Assembly: GCA_025927935.1 (NCBI GenBank)
Contig: JAICKM010000167.1
Span: 1 to 10,928, forward strand
DNA from: Chloroflexia bacterium
GTDB taxonomy: Bacteria > Chloroflexota > Chloroflexia > QHBQ01 > JADMIH01
Direction of reading: 5' to 3'
DNA length: 10,928 nucleotides
Shown here: in pieces, positions 1 to 6,601 of the stretch
Layout: the number at the start of each line of letters is the position of its first letter
Position numbering within the stretch: position 1 is the stretch's first letter
Made by a program: the position numbers and the translations under genes
The notes under the pieces: model-generated
Told to the model about the DNA's origin: nothing
The model's database searches: none
What the model saw: the letters and a program-made list of their open reading frames with translations, nothing else

Positions 1-594
1 CCCCAGATCGACCAATGCGGCTTCTAGGATTGCTGGAGCCTGTCCACTGTGATACAGAGTGTGGTCGCAACCGTTGTGAATCACCTGGACACGGTGGGGA
101 TCGACTCCGAAGGCGTCGATAATGCATTGGCGCGAGTATTCGGACACGGTGATGATGGCCGCGGCGCGGCGCAGGAGGCGCCCGGCCCGCCGAAATAATG
201 GCGACTCGTCGTTCGCCCAATGCAGGCTCACAGTATCATGCATGGAAACCACAAGCTTGCCGGAGGGCACTGCGGGATCGGTTGTGACATGCATCTGGTG
301 GAACACGTCGTATTGCTGCCTCAGCAACCACTCCATCGAGGGGATTCGCAGATAGGTCTGCGCCAGGTGCATTGCGCGGCCTGGGACCGGCACCGTGCGC
401 GCCGCGATGCGGTCGCCCGTGTTGGTGCGTGCAAGGCTTTGCCGGTGCAGATCGCTATGCCGCAGGGACGGTAGAAAGGACACATACTCGGCATCCGGCC
501 GCAGGCGGACAAGGTTGTGCAACAGATGCGTCATATGGACGCCGAGCCCCGTCTTTGTTTCCGGGATGAGTCCTGCGTAGAAGGCCAAGCGCAT
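1..594 (-). CDS. GT4-family glycosyltransferase, N-terminal part (truncated by window edge)
   Basis: This is an open frame of 198 codons that starts with ATG and runs off the left edge with no stop, so it is the N-terminal half of a longer protein. It reads as the N-terminal Rossmann domain of a GT-B glycosyltransferase of family GT4. Near the start is a glycine-containing donor/acceptor loop (residues 8-18, GLIPETKTGLG). An H-D pair lies at 119-120 (HDTVSL), the segment ITVSEYSR at 148-155, and VIHNGCD at 171-177, which normally closes the N-domain before the linker. The catalytic E-x7-E region of the C-domain lies outside the window. The start is 4 bases after the stop of the upstream methyltransferase gene, with only a weak AGGA-like ribosome site. 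Such enzymes transfer a sugar from an NDP-sugar to the growing lipid-linked repeat unit at the inner face of the membrane. The sugar cannot be deduced. GC content here is higher than in the neighbouring glycosyltransferase block. Confidence 0.88.
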   Translation of the reverse strand, partial: MRLAFYAGLIPETKTGLGVHMTHLLHNLVRLRPDAEYVSFLPSLRHSDLHRQSLARTNTGDRIAARTVPVPGRAMHLAQTYLRIPSMEWLLRQQYDVFHQMHVTTDPAVPSGKLVVSMHDTVSLHWANDESPLFRRAGRLLRRAAAIITVSEYSRQCIIDAFGVDPHRVQVIHNGCDHTLYHSGQAPAILEAALVDLG

Positions 595-598
595 CGCT

Positions 599-1264
599 CT
601 AACGTCCTGTCGGTAGACGGCACAAGGCGCTCTTCGCAATCTGTGCCAGCTTCGGGTGGGCCTTCAGAAACCGCCGAGAATAGACGATTTGGGCCGGCCA
701 TCCATTGGGATGCAAATCGGCGGATCCTGCGCGATCGCCGCGCAGCAGCGCCACAAACACCCATTGATTATACTCATCGTAGTCGAATTCCCACTCGGCA
801 AAATCGCGCACTGTCCAGAAGCTGCGGTGCGTTTCATACGCGTTGCCGAACATTTCTTGTTGGAAGAAAACAGTGGGCGAGGACAGCAACACAAAACGTG
901 CTTTCGTGCGCAGCTTGTTAAGTAGCTCCCGGCCCTCTTTCTTCGTGAAGTGTTCTATAACATCACCGATAATTACCAGATCGTAGTCTGGTAGGGAGTC
1001 GATAAGCTCGCGCACGTCACCATAGTGGACTTGATCATAGACGTAGGAATAAAGGGGAGTAGCATACTCGGGAAATGCTTCCACGCCCTCGATACGTACC
1101 TGCCAATCAGCAGGGGCGTACCGCCCCGCGCTTACGTCGAGATACTCGCGGGCCAGAAACCCCCATTTCCCAAACCCCACGCCAACATCCAGCACAGATT
1201 TAGGCTGTATCCGCGTTATCCAATCCACCATTTTGCTAATATGAAAGTGTGAACTAGAGGGCAC
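599..1264 (-). CDS. Class I SAM-dependent methyltransferase (EPS locus)
   Basis: A 221-residue protein with a class I SAM-methyltransferase fold. Motif I is VLDVGVGFGKWGF (residues 24-36). An acidic residue that could bind the ribose sits at the end of the next strand (EGVEAF, 59-64). The post-motif segment DYDLVIIGDVIEHF (93-106) is typical of small-molecule methyltransferases, and the strand FVLLSSPT follows (124-131). There is no signal peptide or membrane segment, so it is cytosolic. It begins with GTG and overlaps the upstream GT2 gene by 11 bases. A GGAGAGG ribosome site 9 bases ahead favours this GTG over an in-frame ATG 11 codons later. Inside a glycosyltransferase operon the likely job is methylation of a sugar hydroxyl in the repeat unit, or of the non-reducing end of the chain. 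The acceptor is inference, because the C-terminal third shows no substrate-specific motif I recognise. Confidence 0.85.
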   Translation of the reverse strand: MPSSSHFHISKMVDWITRIQPKSVLDVGVGFGKWGFLAREYLDVSAGRYAPADWQVRIEGVEAFPEYATPLYSYVYDQVHYGDVRELIDSLPDYDLVIIGDVIEHFTKKEGRELLNKLRTKARFVLLSSPTVFFQQEMFGNAYETHRSFWTVRDFAEWEFDYDEYNQWVFVALLRGDRAGSADLHPNGWPAQIVYSRRFLKAHPKLAQIAKSALCRLPTGR

Positions 1265-2237
1265 TGCGCCTATCCTCTCCGACGGTTGCTAGCTGCTGAA
1301 CGATCGCAGGAACGGCGTAATAGCATCGGCAGCAGTGGGCCAGTACGGCCGCAATCCGCAATAGCATAAGTCGGAACCAAAATGCTTCACGCCTCAATGC
1401 ACCCCTGATTGATGGCTTAATCACCCATTGAAGCGTAAATCTAAGAGCTACCAGCGGCTGACCTCGCGCATGTTTGCGAGTGAAAAGCAACCCATTGCGC
1501 ACAAACAAGAACGTTCCCGTCGTGACCTTTTTGTCCTTCGCGGATGCCGATACCTTGTGCCAGATATGGCTCTGCGCCACCACTACCCCTTTATACCCGG
1601 CTCTTGTTGCACGGACACTCCAGTCCGTGTCTTCATAGTATGCAAAAAAGCGAGGATCAAGCAGACCAACTTGCTCTAGCACGGCTCGCCGCGCCATCAA
1701 GCAGCAGCCCGTCACAATCGGTGTGGCCCGCAGACCATTGTAAACGCCACTGGTGTCCTCCTGATTGGGGTTGTAGTGGTAAGCCCAGCCCGTCTGCCAG
1801 TTGATTTCTCCACCGAAAAACCAGACAATGGTTGGTCGATCATAATAGTAGATTTTTGAGCTAGCAAACCCTACTTCAACATCCGACTCAAAAGCGGCTA
1901 ATAACGGCTCCAGAAACCCTGGATCAACAACGGTATCGTTGTTCAACAACATTATATAATCGGCGCCATTAGCTAGTGCATAGTTGATTCCTCGGTTGTT
2001 GGCCTTGGCAAAGCCTAAATTCGCCCCGTTTTGAATCACAGTGACCTCTGGATAATGTTCTTGTGCGCACGCTATAGTGCCGTCTACCGAACCGTTATCC
2101 AACAGGACTACTCGAAAATTGGCATAGGTCAGATGGCGTAGTGATTCTAAGCATTCTCTTGTTTCTAGCCAGCCGTTCCAGTTGAGTACGATGATGTAGA
2201 CGAATGGTCCGCTAATTTGAGATGAGTAATTCTTCAT
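1254..2237 (-). CDS. GT2-family glycosyltransferase, rhamnosyltransferase-like
   Basis: A 327-residue inverting GT-A enzyme of the WbbL/rhamnosyltransferase-like branch of family GT2. The fold opens at VYIIVLNWNG (residues 13-22). The nucleotide-binding DNGS is at 47-50 and ANLGFAKANNRG at 72-83. The metal-binding LLNNDT is at 97-102, where NND replaces the usual DxD as is normal in this branch. The acceptor-side motif YYEDTDWSVRA is at 200-210 and the HKVSASA segment at 227-233. A hydrophobic, basic C-terminal stretch (about 285-313) may attach it to the membrane. The ATG start overlaps the end of the upstream GT4 gene by 26 bases. The conserved core begins 13 residues in, so no longer start is needed. 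It probably adds a deoxyhexose or similar sugar to the lipid-linked repeat unit. The family assignment is firm, but donor and acceptor are inference. Confidence 0.9.
   Translation of the reverse strand: MKNYSSQISGPFVYIIVLNWNGWLETRECLESLRHLTYANFRVVLLDNGSVDGTIACAQEHYPEVTVIQNGANLGFAKANNRGINYALANGADYIMLLNNDTVVDPGFLEPLLAAFESDVEVGFASSKIYYYDRPTIVWFFGGEINWQTGWAYHYNPNQEDTSGVYNGLRATPIVTGCCLMARRAVLEQVGLLDPRFFAYYEDTDWSVRATRAGYKGVVVAQSHIWHKVSASAKDKKVTTGTFLFVRNGLLFTRKHARGQPLVALRFTLQWVIKPSIRGALRREAFWFRLMLLRIAAVLAHCCRCYYAVPAIVQQLATVGEDRRSAL
1274..1280 (-). promoter_or_regulatory. Ribosome binding site supporting a GTG start
   Basis: GGAGAGG on the minus strand lies 9 bases before the GTG start of the methyltransferase at 1264. 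It is inside the 3' end of the upstream GT2 gene, so translation of the two genes is probably coupled. It decides in favour of the GTG over the internal ATG at 1231. Confidence 0.6.
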
Positions 2238-3378
2238 AGATTTCTTTGATTTGCGCTGCGACTATATCAGCGTCGTACAACTCAGCAGCCCGTTCACTGG
2301 CCTTGAAACCTAAGTATGCGCGCCGCGAAGTGTTATTCAACAATTCAGCAAGAGCACCTGCCAGTTGCTCGGGTGCGTAGGGATCTACAAGGAGAGCAGC
2401 CTCTCCGACAACATCAGGTATCGAGCCACTGCGGGTGGTGATAATTGCCTTTCCGCAGGCCATCGCTTCAGCCAGCACCATCCCGAACTGCTCTTGCCAG
2501 TACGGAGTCGTGACGCTAGGTAGGACAAAGATATCGGCAAGGGCGTGAACTGCCGGCATGCGCTTATATGTTTGGTTAGGCGCAAAAATCACCTTCTCCG
2601 TGATACCCCATTGCTTCACCATGGTTTCTAGTTTCAACCGCTCGGGTCCGCTTCCGACCAGAACAAACCGAACATTCTCGTAATAACCCATCCCGTAGAG
2701 CAAGCGAGCGGCGTGAATGAGATCTGCTAGGCCTTTTTCTTGGATAAAGCGTCCACAATAAAGAATGACTTGGGAATCAGATGGCAGACCCCATTGTGCG
2801 AGCAGAGATCGATCTTTCGGCTGGGGGCGGAAATGTTTCTGATTCACTCCGGCCGGAATAAGCCTGATCATCTGCTCCTCAACCCCTTCCAGCATCAAAG
2901 CCCGCTTCGCCATAGGTGTTATCGCCAAAAATCGATCAACGCCTGCCCGCACGGCACGCTTGCGCGCAGCTAGCCTGGAGTCTTCATCGTGTAGAAACGG
3001 AATGTTCTCCCAGCAAGTGAGTACTACTTTCGCGCCGCTCTGCTTCTTTGCTTTGATCGCCTGCTCCGAAAAGGGGATGAACGTTTCCGCAGCATGCACG
3101 ATGTTTGCCGGGCGCATAGCCTTCTCTAGGCCAAGCAATTTACCCGTATCCACTCGCCGAAGAAGGCGCAGACCAACACGTCCCAGAAACGAACTCTTCG
3201 TCGCAATGGATATGAGACTATGCAGTTCCACAACTGGTAATTGGATATCGCTCACATCGTACAATCCATCCCGTTGGCCAATACAGAAAACATCGAATGC
3301 TGATTGCAGTGGCTCATAGCTCTGCATTTCCCACTTATTGAGTGCCGCCCCTCGCACAATAGCGATGCATATGGTCAT
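2212..3378 (-). CDS. GT4-family (GT-B) glycosyltransferase
   Basis: A 388-residue, full-length GT-B glycosyltransferase. The C-domain carries the donor-binding hallmarks. ILYCGRFIQEKGLADLI (residues 205-221) includes the phosphate-contacting R210 and K215. VRFVLVGSGP is at 236-245. The E-x7-E motif EQFGMVLAE (296-304) is followed by AMACGKAIITTRSGSIPDVV (305-324). The N-domain has HAAETFIPF (95-103) and the interdomain RLIPAGVN (172-179). The ATG start overlaps the stop of the preceding GT2 by 4 bases (ATGA), a sign of translational coupling. No membrane segment is visible, so it is presumably a peripheral cytosolic enzyme acting on lipid-linked acceptor. A retaining transfer from an NDP-sugar is expected from the family. 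The specific sugar cannot be read from the sequence. Confidence 0.92.
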   Translation of the reverse strand: MTICIAIVRGAALNKWEMQSYEPLQSAFDVFCIGQRDGLYDVSDIQLPVVELHSLISIATKSSFLGRVGLRLLRRVDTGKLLGLEKAMRPANIVHAAETFIPFSEQAIKAKKQSGAKVVLTCWENIPFLHDEDSRLAARKRAVRAGVDRFLAITPMAKRALMLEGVEEQMIRLIPAGVNQKHFRPQPKDRSLLAQWGLPSDSQVILYCGRFIQEKGLADLIHAARLLYGMGYYENVRFVLVGSGPERLKLETMVKQWGITEKVIFAPNQTYKRMPAVHALADIFVLPSVTTPYWQEQFGMVLAEAMACGKAIITTRSGSIPDVVGEAALLVDPYAPEQLAGALAELLNNTSRRAYLGFKASERAAELYDADIVAAQIKEIYEELLISN

Positions 3379-4280
3379 TTGGTGTGGTTCGCCTTAAAGA
3401 TGTCGATGGCTATGAAGCCAGTGAGTGTCCCCACATCACGTACTAACTGAAAAGCAGTGTACGACCATGATCTTTGCCGATATCCTGCGCGGAGTGCTCT
3501 CCACAGGAGAAAGGGTGGTAGCAAGCGAACGTAGTTGCGCAGCGTATGAGGTACAGTAGTGCTCTTGCCGTACCAGCGAGCAGCTTTAAACACCTCTGAA
3601 ATCGTCGCAGGATTACGGTGATAGCACACAGCCATATCAGCGCGGATAGCCAGTTGCCCCAGCTTCTTTGAAAGGGTTACATCCTCTCCACAACCGATAT
3701 CATCGTATCCCCCTACTTGCAAGAATGCTTCACGCCTAATCGCCCGAAAGACACTACAGGTGTCACCAAAATCGGCTGGCATCCTTCTATCGGGCGGTAG
3801 TCCACTGCTGATACTTACATACCGCGCCCAAGGTTGATCAACGTTGCTAACATGCTCATCGCGAGTGAACGCTCCCACGGCACCAGTTTCCACGATGGGC
3901 CGTATTAGTTTTTCTAAGAAGTCTGGAGCGAAGGTCATATCCGCATCCAAGAATGCTAGAATTGAACCGGCGGCAACCCGAGCGCCATAGTTTCGTGCAA
4001 TCGCAGGTCCGCGATGATCCTGTCTGAGCAACGTCACCCCGTATTTGGCTGCGATCAGTGGAGTCGCATCTGACGAACCGTCATCCACGACGATGATCTC
4101 ATAGTTGCTAGGGCCAAGCGTCTGGGATCTGAGTGTTTCCAAACATGCGGTGATACATTTGGCCTCGTTGTACGCCGGAATAATAACCGACACCAACCCG
4201 TTCCTGTGCTCTTCACTCAAGTCGGAAACTAGCGGGGTACTTGAAGCTGGATGGGCGATCGCTCTGTTATCCATCTGCAT
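3375..4280 (-). CDS. GT2-family glycosyltransferase
   Basis: A 301-residue GT-A enzyme of family GT2. After about 28 variable residues the fold begins at LVSVIIPAYNEA (29-40). IIVVDDGSSD (62-71) is the nucleotide-binding loop. GPAIARNYGA (91-100) and FLDADM (110-115) follow, the latter giving the DxD metal site. The GCGEDVTLSKKL segment (196-207) supplies the likely catalytic acid pair E199-D200. KAARWYGKS (232-240) resembles the acceptor-side arginine/tryptophan region of membrane-associated GT2 enzymes. The C-terminal part (about 252-295) is moderately hydrophobic and may contact the membrane. The gene overlaps the upstream methyltransferase by 14 bases. A second in-frame ATG two codons in (4274) is an equally possible start, and neither has a strong ribosome site. 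Function: transfer of one repeat-unit sugar at the inner membrane face, specificity unknown. Confidence 0.9.
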   Translation of the reverse strand: MQMDNRAIAHPASSTPLVSDLSEEHRNGLVSVIIPAYNEAKCITACLETLRSQTLGPSNYEIIVVDDGSSDATPLIAAKYGVTLLRQDHRGPAIARNYGARVAAGSILAFLDADMTFAPDFLEKLIRPIVETGAVGAFTRDEHVSNVDQPWARYVSISSGLPPDRRMPADFGDTCSVFRAIRREAFLQVGGYDDIGCGEDVTLSKKLGQLAIRADMAVCYHRNPATISEVFKAARWYGKSTTVPHTLRNYVRLLPPFLLWRALRAGYRQRSWSYTAFQLVRDVGTLTGFIAIDIFKANHTK

Positions 4281-5100
4281 TTTTAACCACTACCACTAAT
4301 TGATCACCCGTGTTTAACCGGGCGCCTATCGCAGCTAGGGCCTTGAGTAAAAAGGTCTTGATCGTGTTACCGCGATAATCCATACTCTCACTCGACATCT
4401 CTACTACCTCAAGTCCTGAGCGTTGGCTTAACAGCGCTACGGTCTTGGGCGTAAACTGCCAAATGTGCTGCAAGGGCTGGAAGCCATACCAGCGCGGGCC
4501 GATGATACGTACTATGAAGCTATCATAGCTAGGGGCTGTGATAACGGCGACCCCTCCCGGTTCCAACTGTGCCTTCACCGCAGCCAGAAAAGCTTCGGGT
4601 CTTTCAACATGCTCTAGAACATGACTTATCGTAATTAAGTTGAAGCGTCTACCCGCGAGAGTGGGCGCTGGGTAATGGGCGTGAACAACATCAAGATGCA
4701 ACTTATCTCGGGCATAACGGACAGCGGCGGGTGAGGGTTCGATGCCGGTGGCTTGAAAGCCTTGCTCCTGTGCCAGCTCCAGCATAAATCCAATCCCGGT
4801 GCCCACATCTAATAGCGTTCCATTAGACACATACGGCCGCGCATGATCTAGTATAGATGCCATATACCCGCGCCATATGGCGCGATTCTGTACATACTGT
4901 TTGTGGTAGTGCTCGTCAGAATCTGTAAAATACTCCTGTCCATTGCTTTCTGGTGGATACGGCATTGTCTGTCCCAGCCCGCATGATACGCAACGGTAGA
5001 CCTGAAAGCCCCTAGAACCCCGAAGGACGGGCTGCCCCAGTTGCTGTCCACAGAGCGGGCAATCTATGGTTAGACCCCTCTTCACCGCTCGTGATGTCAT
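4267..5100 (-). CDS. SAM-dependent methyltransferase with N-terminal zinc ribbon
   Basis: A 277-residue protein from the ATG start. It opens with a four-cysteine zinc ribbon: C14-x2-C17 (CPLC) and C37-x2-C40 (CVSC). A class I SAM-methyltransferase domain of the Methyltransf_23 type follows, with motif I LLDVGTGIGFM (96-106), the ribose-binding acid in GIEPS (119-123), ITISHVLEHVERPEAF (156-171) and the PGGVAVITAPSYDSF strand (181-195). This ribbon-plus-methyltransferase arrangement is common among enzymes acting on NDP-sugars or glycans in surface-polysaccharide loci. A TTG at 5121 in the same frame would overlap the flippase stop by 4 bases and add seven residues. I prefer the ATG at 5100 because AAGGG lies 7 bases ahead of it. 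It sits directly after the flippase gene and overlaps the next GT2 by 14 bases. Sugar O- or C-methylation is the likely activity, and the substrate is unknown. Confidence 0.88.
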   Translation of the reverse strand: MTSRAVKRGLTIDCPLCGQQLGQPVLRGSRGFQVYRCVSCGLGQTMPYPPESNGQEYFTDSDEHYHKQYVQNRAIWRGYMASILDHARPYVSNGTLLDVGTGIGFMLELAQEQGFQATGIEPSPAAVRYARDKLHLDVVHAHYPAPTLAGRRFNLITISHVLEHVERPEAFLAAVKAQLEPGGVAVITAPSYDSFIVRIIGPRWYGFQPLQHIWQFTPKTVALLSQRSGLEVVEMSSESMDYRGNTIKTFLLKALAAIGARLNTGDQLVVVVKNADG

Positions 5101-5107
5101 GCGAATA

Positions 5108-5112
5108 CCCTT
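5108..5112 (-). promoter_or_regulatory. Ribosome binding site that favours the ATG start at 5100
   Basis: AAGGG on the minus strand lies 7 bases before the ATG at 5100 and just downstream of the Wzx stop codon (5120-5118). Its position inside the longer TTG-initiated version argues that the shorter methyltransferase is the translated form. Confidence 0.6.
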
Positions 5113-5117
5113 GCGAT

Positions 5118-6599
5118 TCAAGTTCTTGTTAAGAGCACTCTTAACTCGGCAAATCGAAACGCCCCCGTCACCTGCAATCCTATAAGATAGACAAGCGCGG
5201 CTAATGGGGCAAACACGAAGTTCCTAGTAATAGGGACCAACAACAAAAACATCGTGTACGGGATGAGACTTGCGAATACAGGCCAGAGGCTGCGCGACAG
5301 TCCCATGTGAAAGGCGCGATACACGAACCAGAGGCCCAAGACCAGGCCGATCAGCTCAGTCAGGCTGGTCGCCAAGGCCGACCCAGTAAAGCTAAGAAAC
5401 GGGATCAAGAGCAGGTTGGTGAGAATATTAAAGACTGCCATGACGAGCGCTGCGCGGGTCAACAGGACTTGGCGACCCTGCGCAATTGCCAGGTGAAAAA
5501 CAATAGGGCTGACAAACATGGGAACTTCAGCCCAAATAATGAACCGCAAAGCCGGGATAGCGGCCAAGTAATCGGGAGAGTAGACTAGGAGAATGATCGG
5601 CTCTGCCAGTACCGTGACCCCCACTGCGATTGGTAATACCAGCATCAGCATGTACTTGAATACCGTGTGATACAGACGCTCCATCTGCGCACGGCACGCC
5701 GGATCCTGTGCATAGCGTGACAGCAAGGGAAAGACTGAAATCAGCACGGCCCCCGGCAAAACGTTGAGCGCTTCGGTGAGCTTGTAGGTGGCGGCATAAT
5801 AGCCTACTGAGTCACTTGTTTTGAACAGCGACAGTAAGACGGCATCGACGCGGTAATAAATGACTCCGAAAGCGACAGAAAAAGCAAGGGGCAAGGCCTC
5901 CTTCAGCAGTGCTCTGAACACCGCTTGGTCATAGACGAAAGATGGGTGAATCACTCGACGCGCCATTCGCTGATACATAAGAAGCGCAGGGATAGCGACA
6001 ACAATATTAACTGTAGCGAGTGCGAACAGATCGCCTTGTGCCCAGATGACTAGAAAGCCACCTAGTGTTGTCAGCACTGAAATAAAGAGTCCCACGGTTT
6101 TGATATAGCCTATTTTCATCTCTGCCTGTAAGACATCAGCATAGATGCTGTTGAAGGTGCCGAACATCGGGACAGCGGCCAGTAGAATTAGCAGTTTGAG
6201 GTCCAGGCGATAGGGCATCATCACTACCATGATTATGCATGCGCTATAGGCGATGCCGGCCAGCGCGACCTTCGCTAAAATCGCGGTCCCAATAAAACGC
6301 GCCAGGTCTGACCGTTTGCGTGCTACCTCTCGCACCACGATGGTATCAATCCCGGCATCTGTGATGATTCCAAAGAAGCTGAGGAATGCGAAAGCCGTGT
6401 TCCAATCCCCAAAGGTCGCCGGTCCGTAGTGTAGCGCCAGGGCACGAAACAGGAGCAGGCCCAGCAACTTCTGGGCAAACGTGACGCCGACGACGGTTGC
6501 TGAATTCTTCAGGATCAGGCGCCCAACTCGGTGTTCTGGAACTGTGTCGCCCGGTGGGCCTGGAACCGGCAGTACGGCAACGTCAGGGTTCTGGCTCAC
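5118..6599 (-). CDS. Wzx-type polysaccharide flippase (MOP superfamily)
   Basis: A 493-residue polytopic membrane protein of the length usual for Wzx flippases, with about a dozen or more hydrophobic segments spread over residues 30-480. Family-like features include LKNSATVVGVTFAQKLLG (30-47) at the first helix and FGDWNTAFAFLSFFGIITDA (63-82). DTIVVREVARKRSDL (85-99) and the central YYRVDAVLLSLF (248-259) followed by SVGYYAATYKLTEAL (264-278) also fit. The first 26 residues are proline-rich and non-hydrophobic, presumably a cytoplasmic tail. Translation starts at GTG, 2 bases after the stop of the Wzy-like gene. A GGGAG 12 bases upstream overlaps the end of that gene. The role is to move the undecaprenyl-pyrophosphate-linked repeat unit from the inner to the outer leaflet of the cytoplasmic membrane. 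The gene stands at the point where GC content falls sharply relative to the upstream genes. Confidence 0.92.
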   Translation of the reverse strand: MSQNPDVAVLPVPGPPGDTVPEHRVGRLILKNSATVVGVTFAQKLLGLLLFRALALHYGPATFGDWNTAFAFLSFFGIITDAGIDTIVVREVARKRSDLARFIGTAILAKVALAGIAYSACIIMVVMMPYRLDLKLLILLAAVPMFGTFNSIYADVLQAEMKIGYIKTVGLFISVLTTLGGFLVIWAQGDLFALATVNIVVAIPALLMYQRMARRVIHPSFVYDQAVFRALLKEALPLAFSVAFGVIYYRVDAVLLSLFKTSDSVGYYAATYKLTEALNVLPGAVLISVFPLLSRYAQDPACRAQMERLYHTVFKYMLMLVLPIAVGVTVLAEPIILLVYSPDYLAAIPALRFIIWAEVPMFVSPIVFHLAIAQGRQVLLTRAALVMAVFNILTNLLLIPFLSFTGSALATSLTELIGLVLGLWFVYRAFHMGLSRSLWPVFASLIPYTMFLLLVPITRNFVFAPLAALVYLIGLQVTGAFRFAELRVLLTRT

Positions 6600-6601
6600 A
6601 G

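Noticed and set aside
517..921. Plus-strand open frame of 134 codons near the left end
   Set aside because: It runs opposite the methyltransferase and the start of the partial GT4, both with clear motifs. Its product shows no domain or plausible ribosome site.
599..1264. Interpretation as a glycosyltransferase rather than a methyltransferase
   Set aside because: The glycine-rich LDVGVGFG followed by the DVIEHF post-motif is the SAM-binding pattern, and no DxD or E-x7-E motif is present.
1381..1394. A 14-base exact match to 3724-3737 (AATGCTTCACGCCT)
   Set aside because: Both copies encode Arg-Arg-Glu-Ala-Phe at non-equivalent positions of two GT2 proteins. A single 14-base match in an 11-kb window is not far above chance, and the flanks do not continue the similarity.
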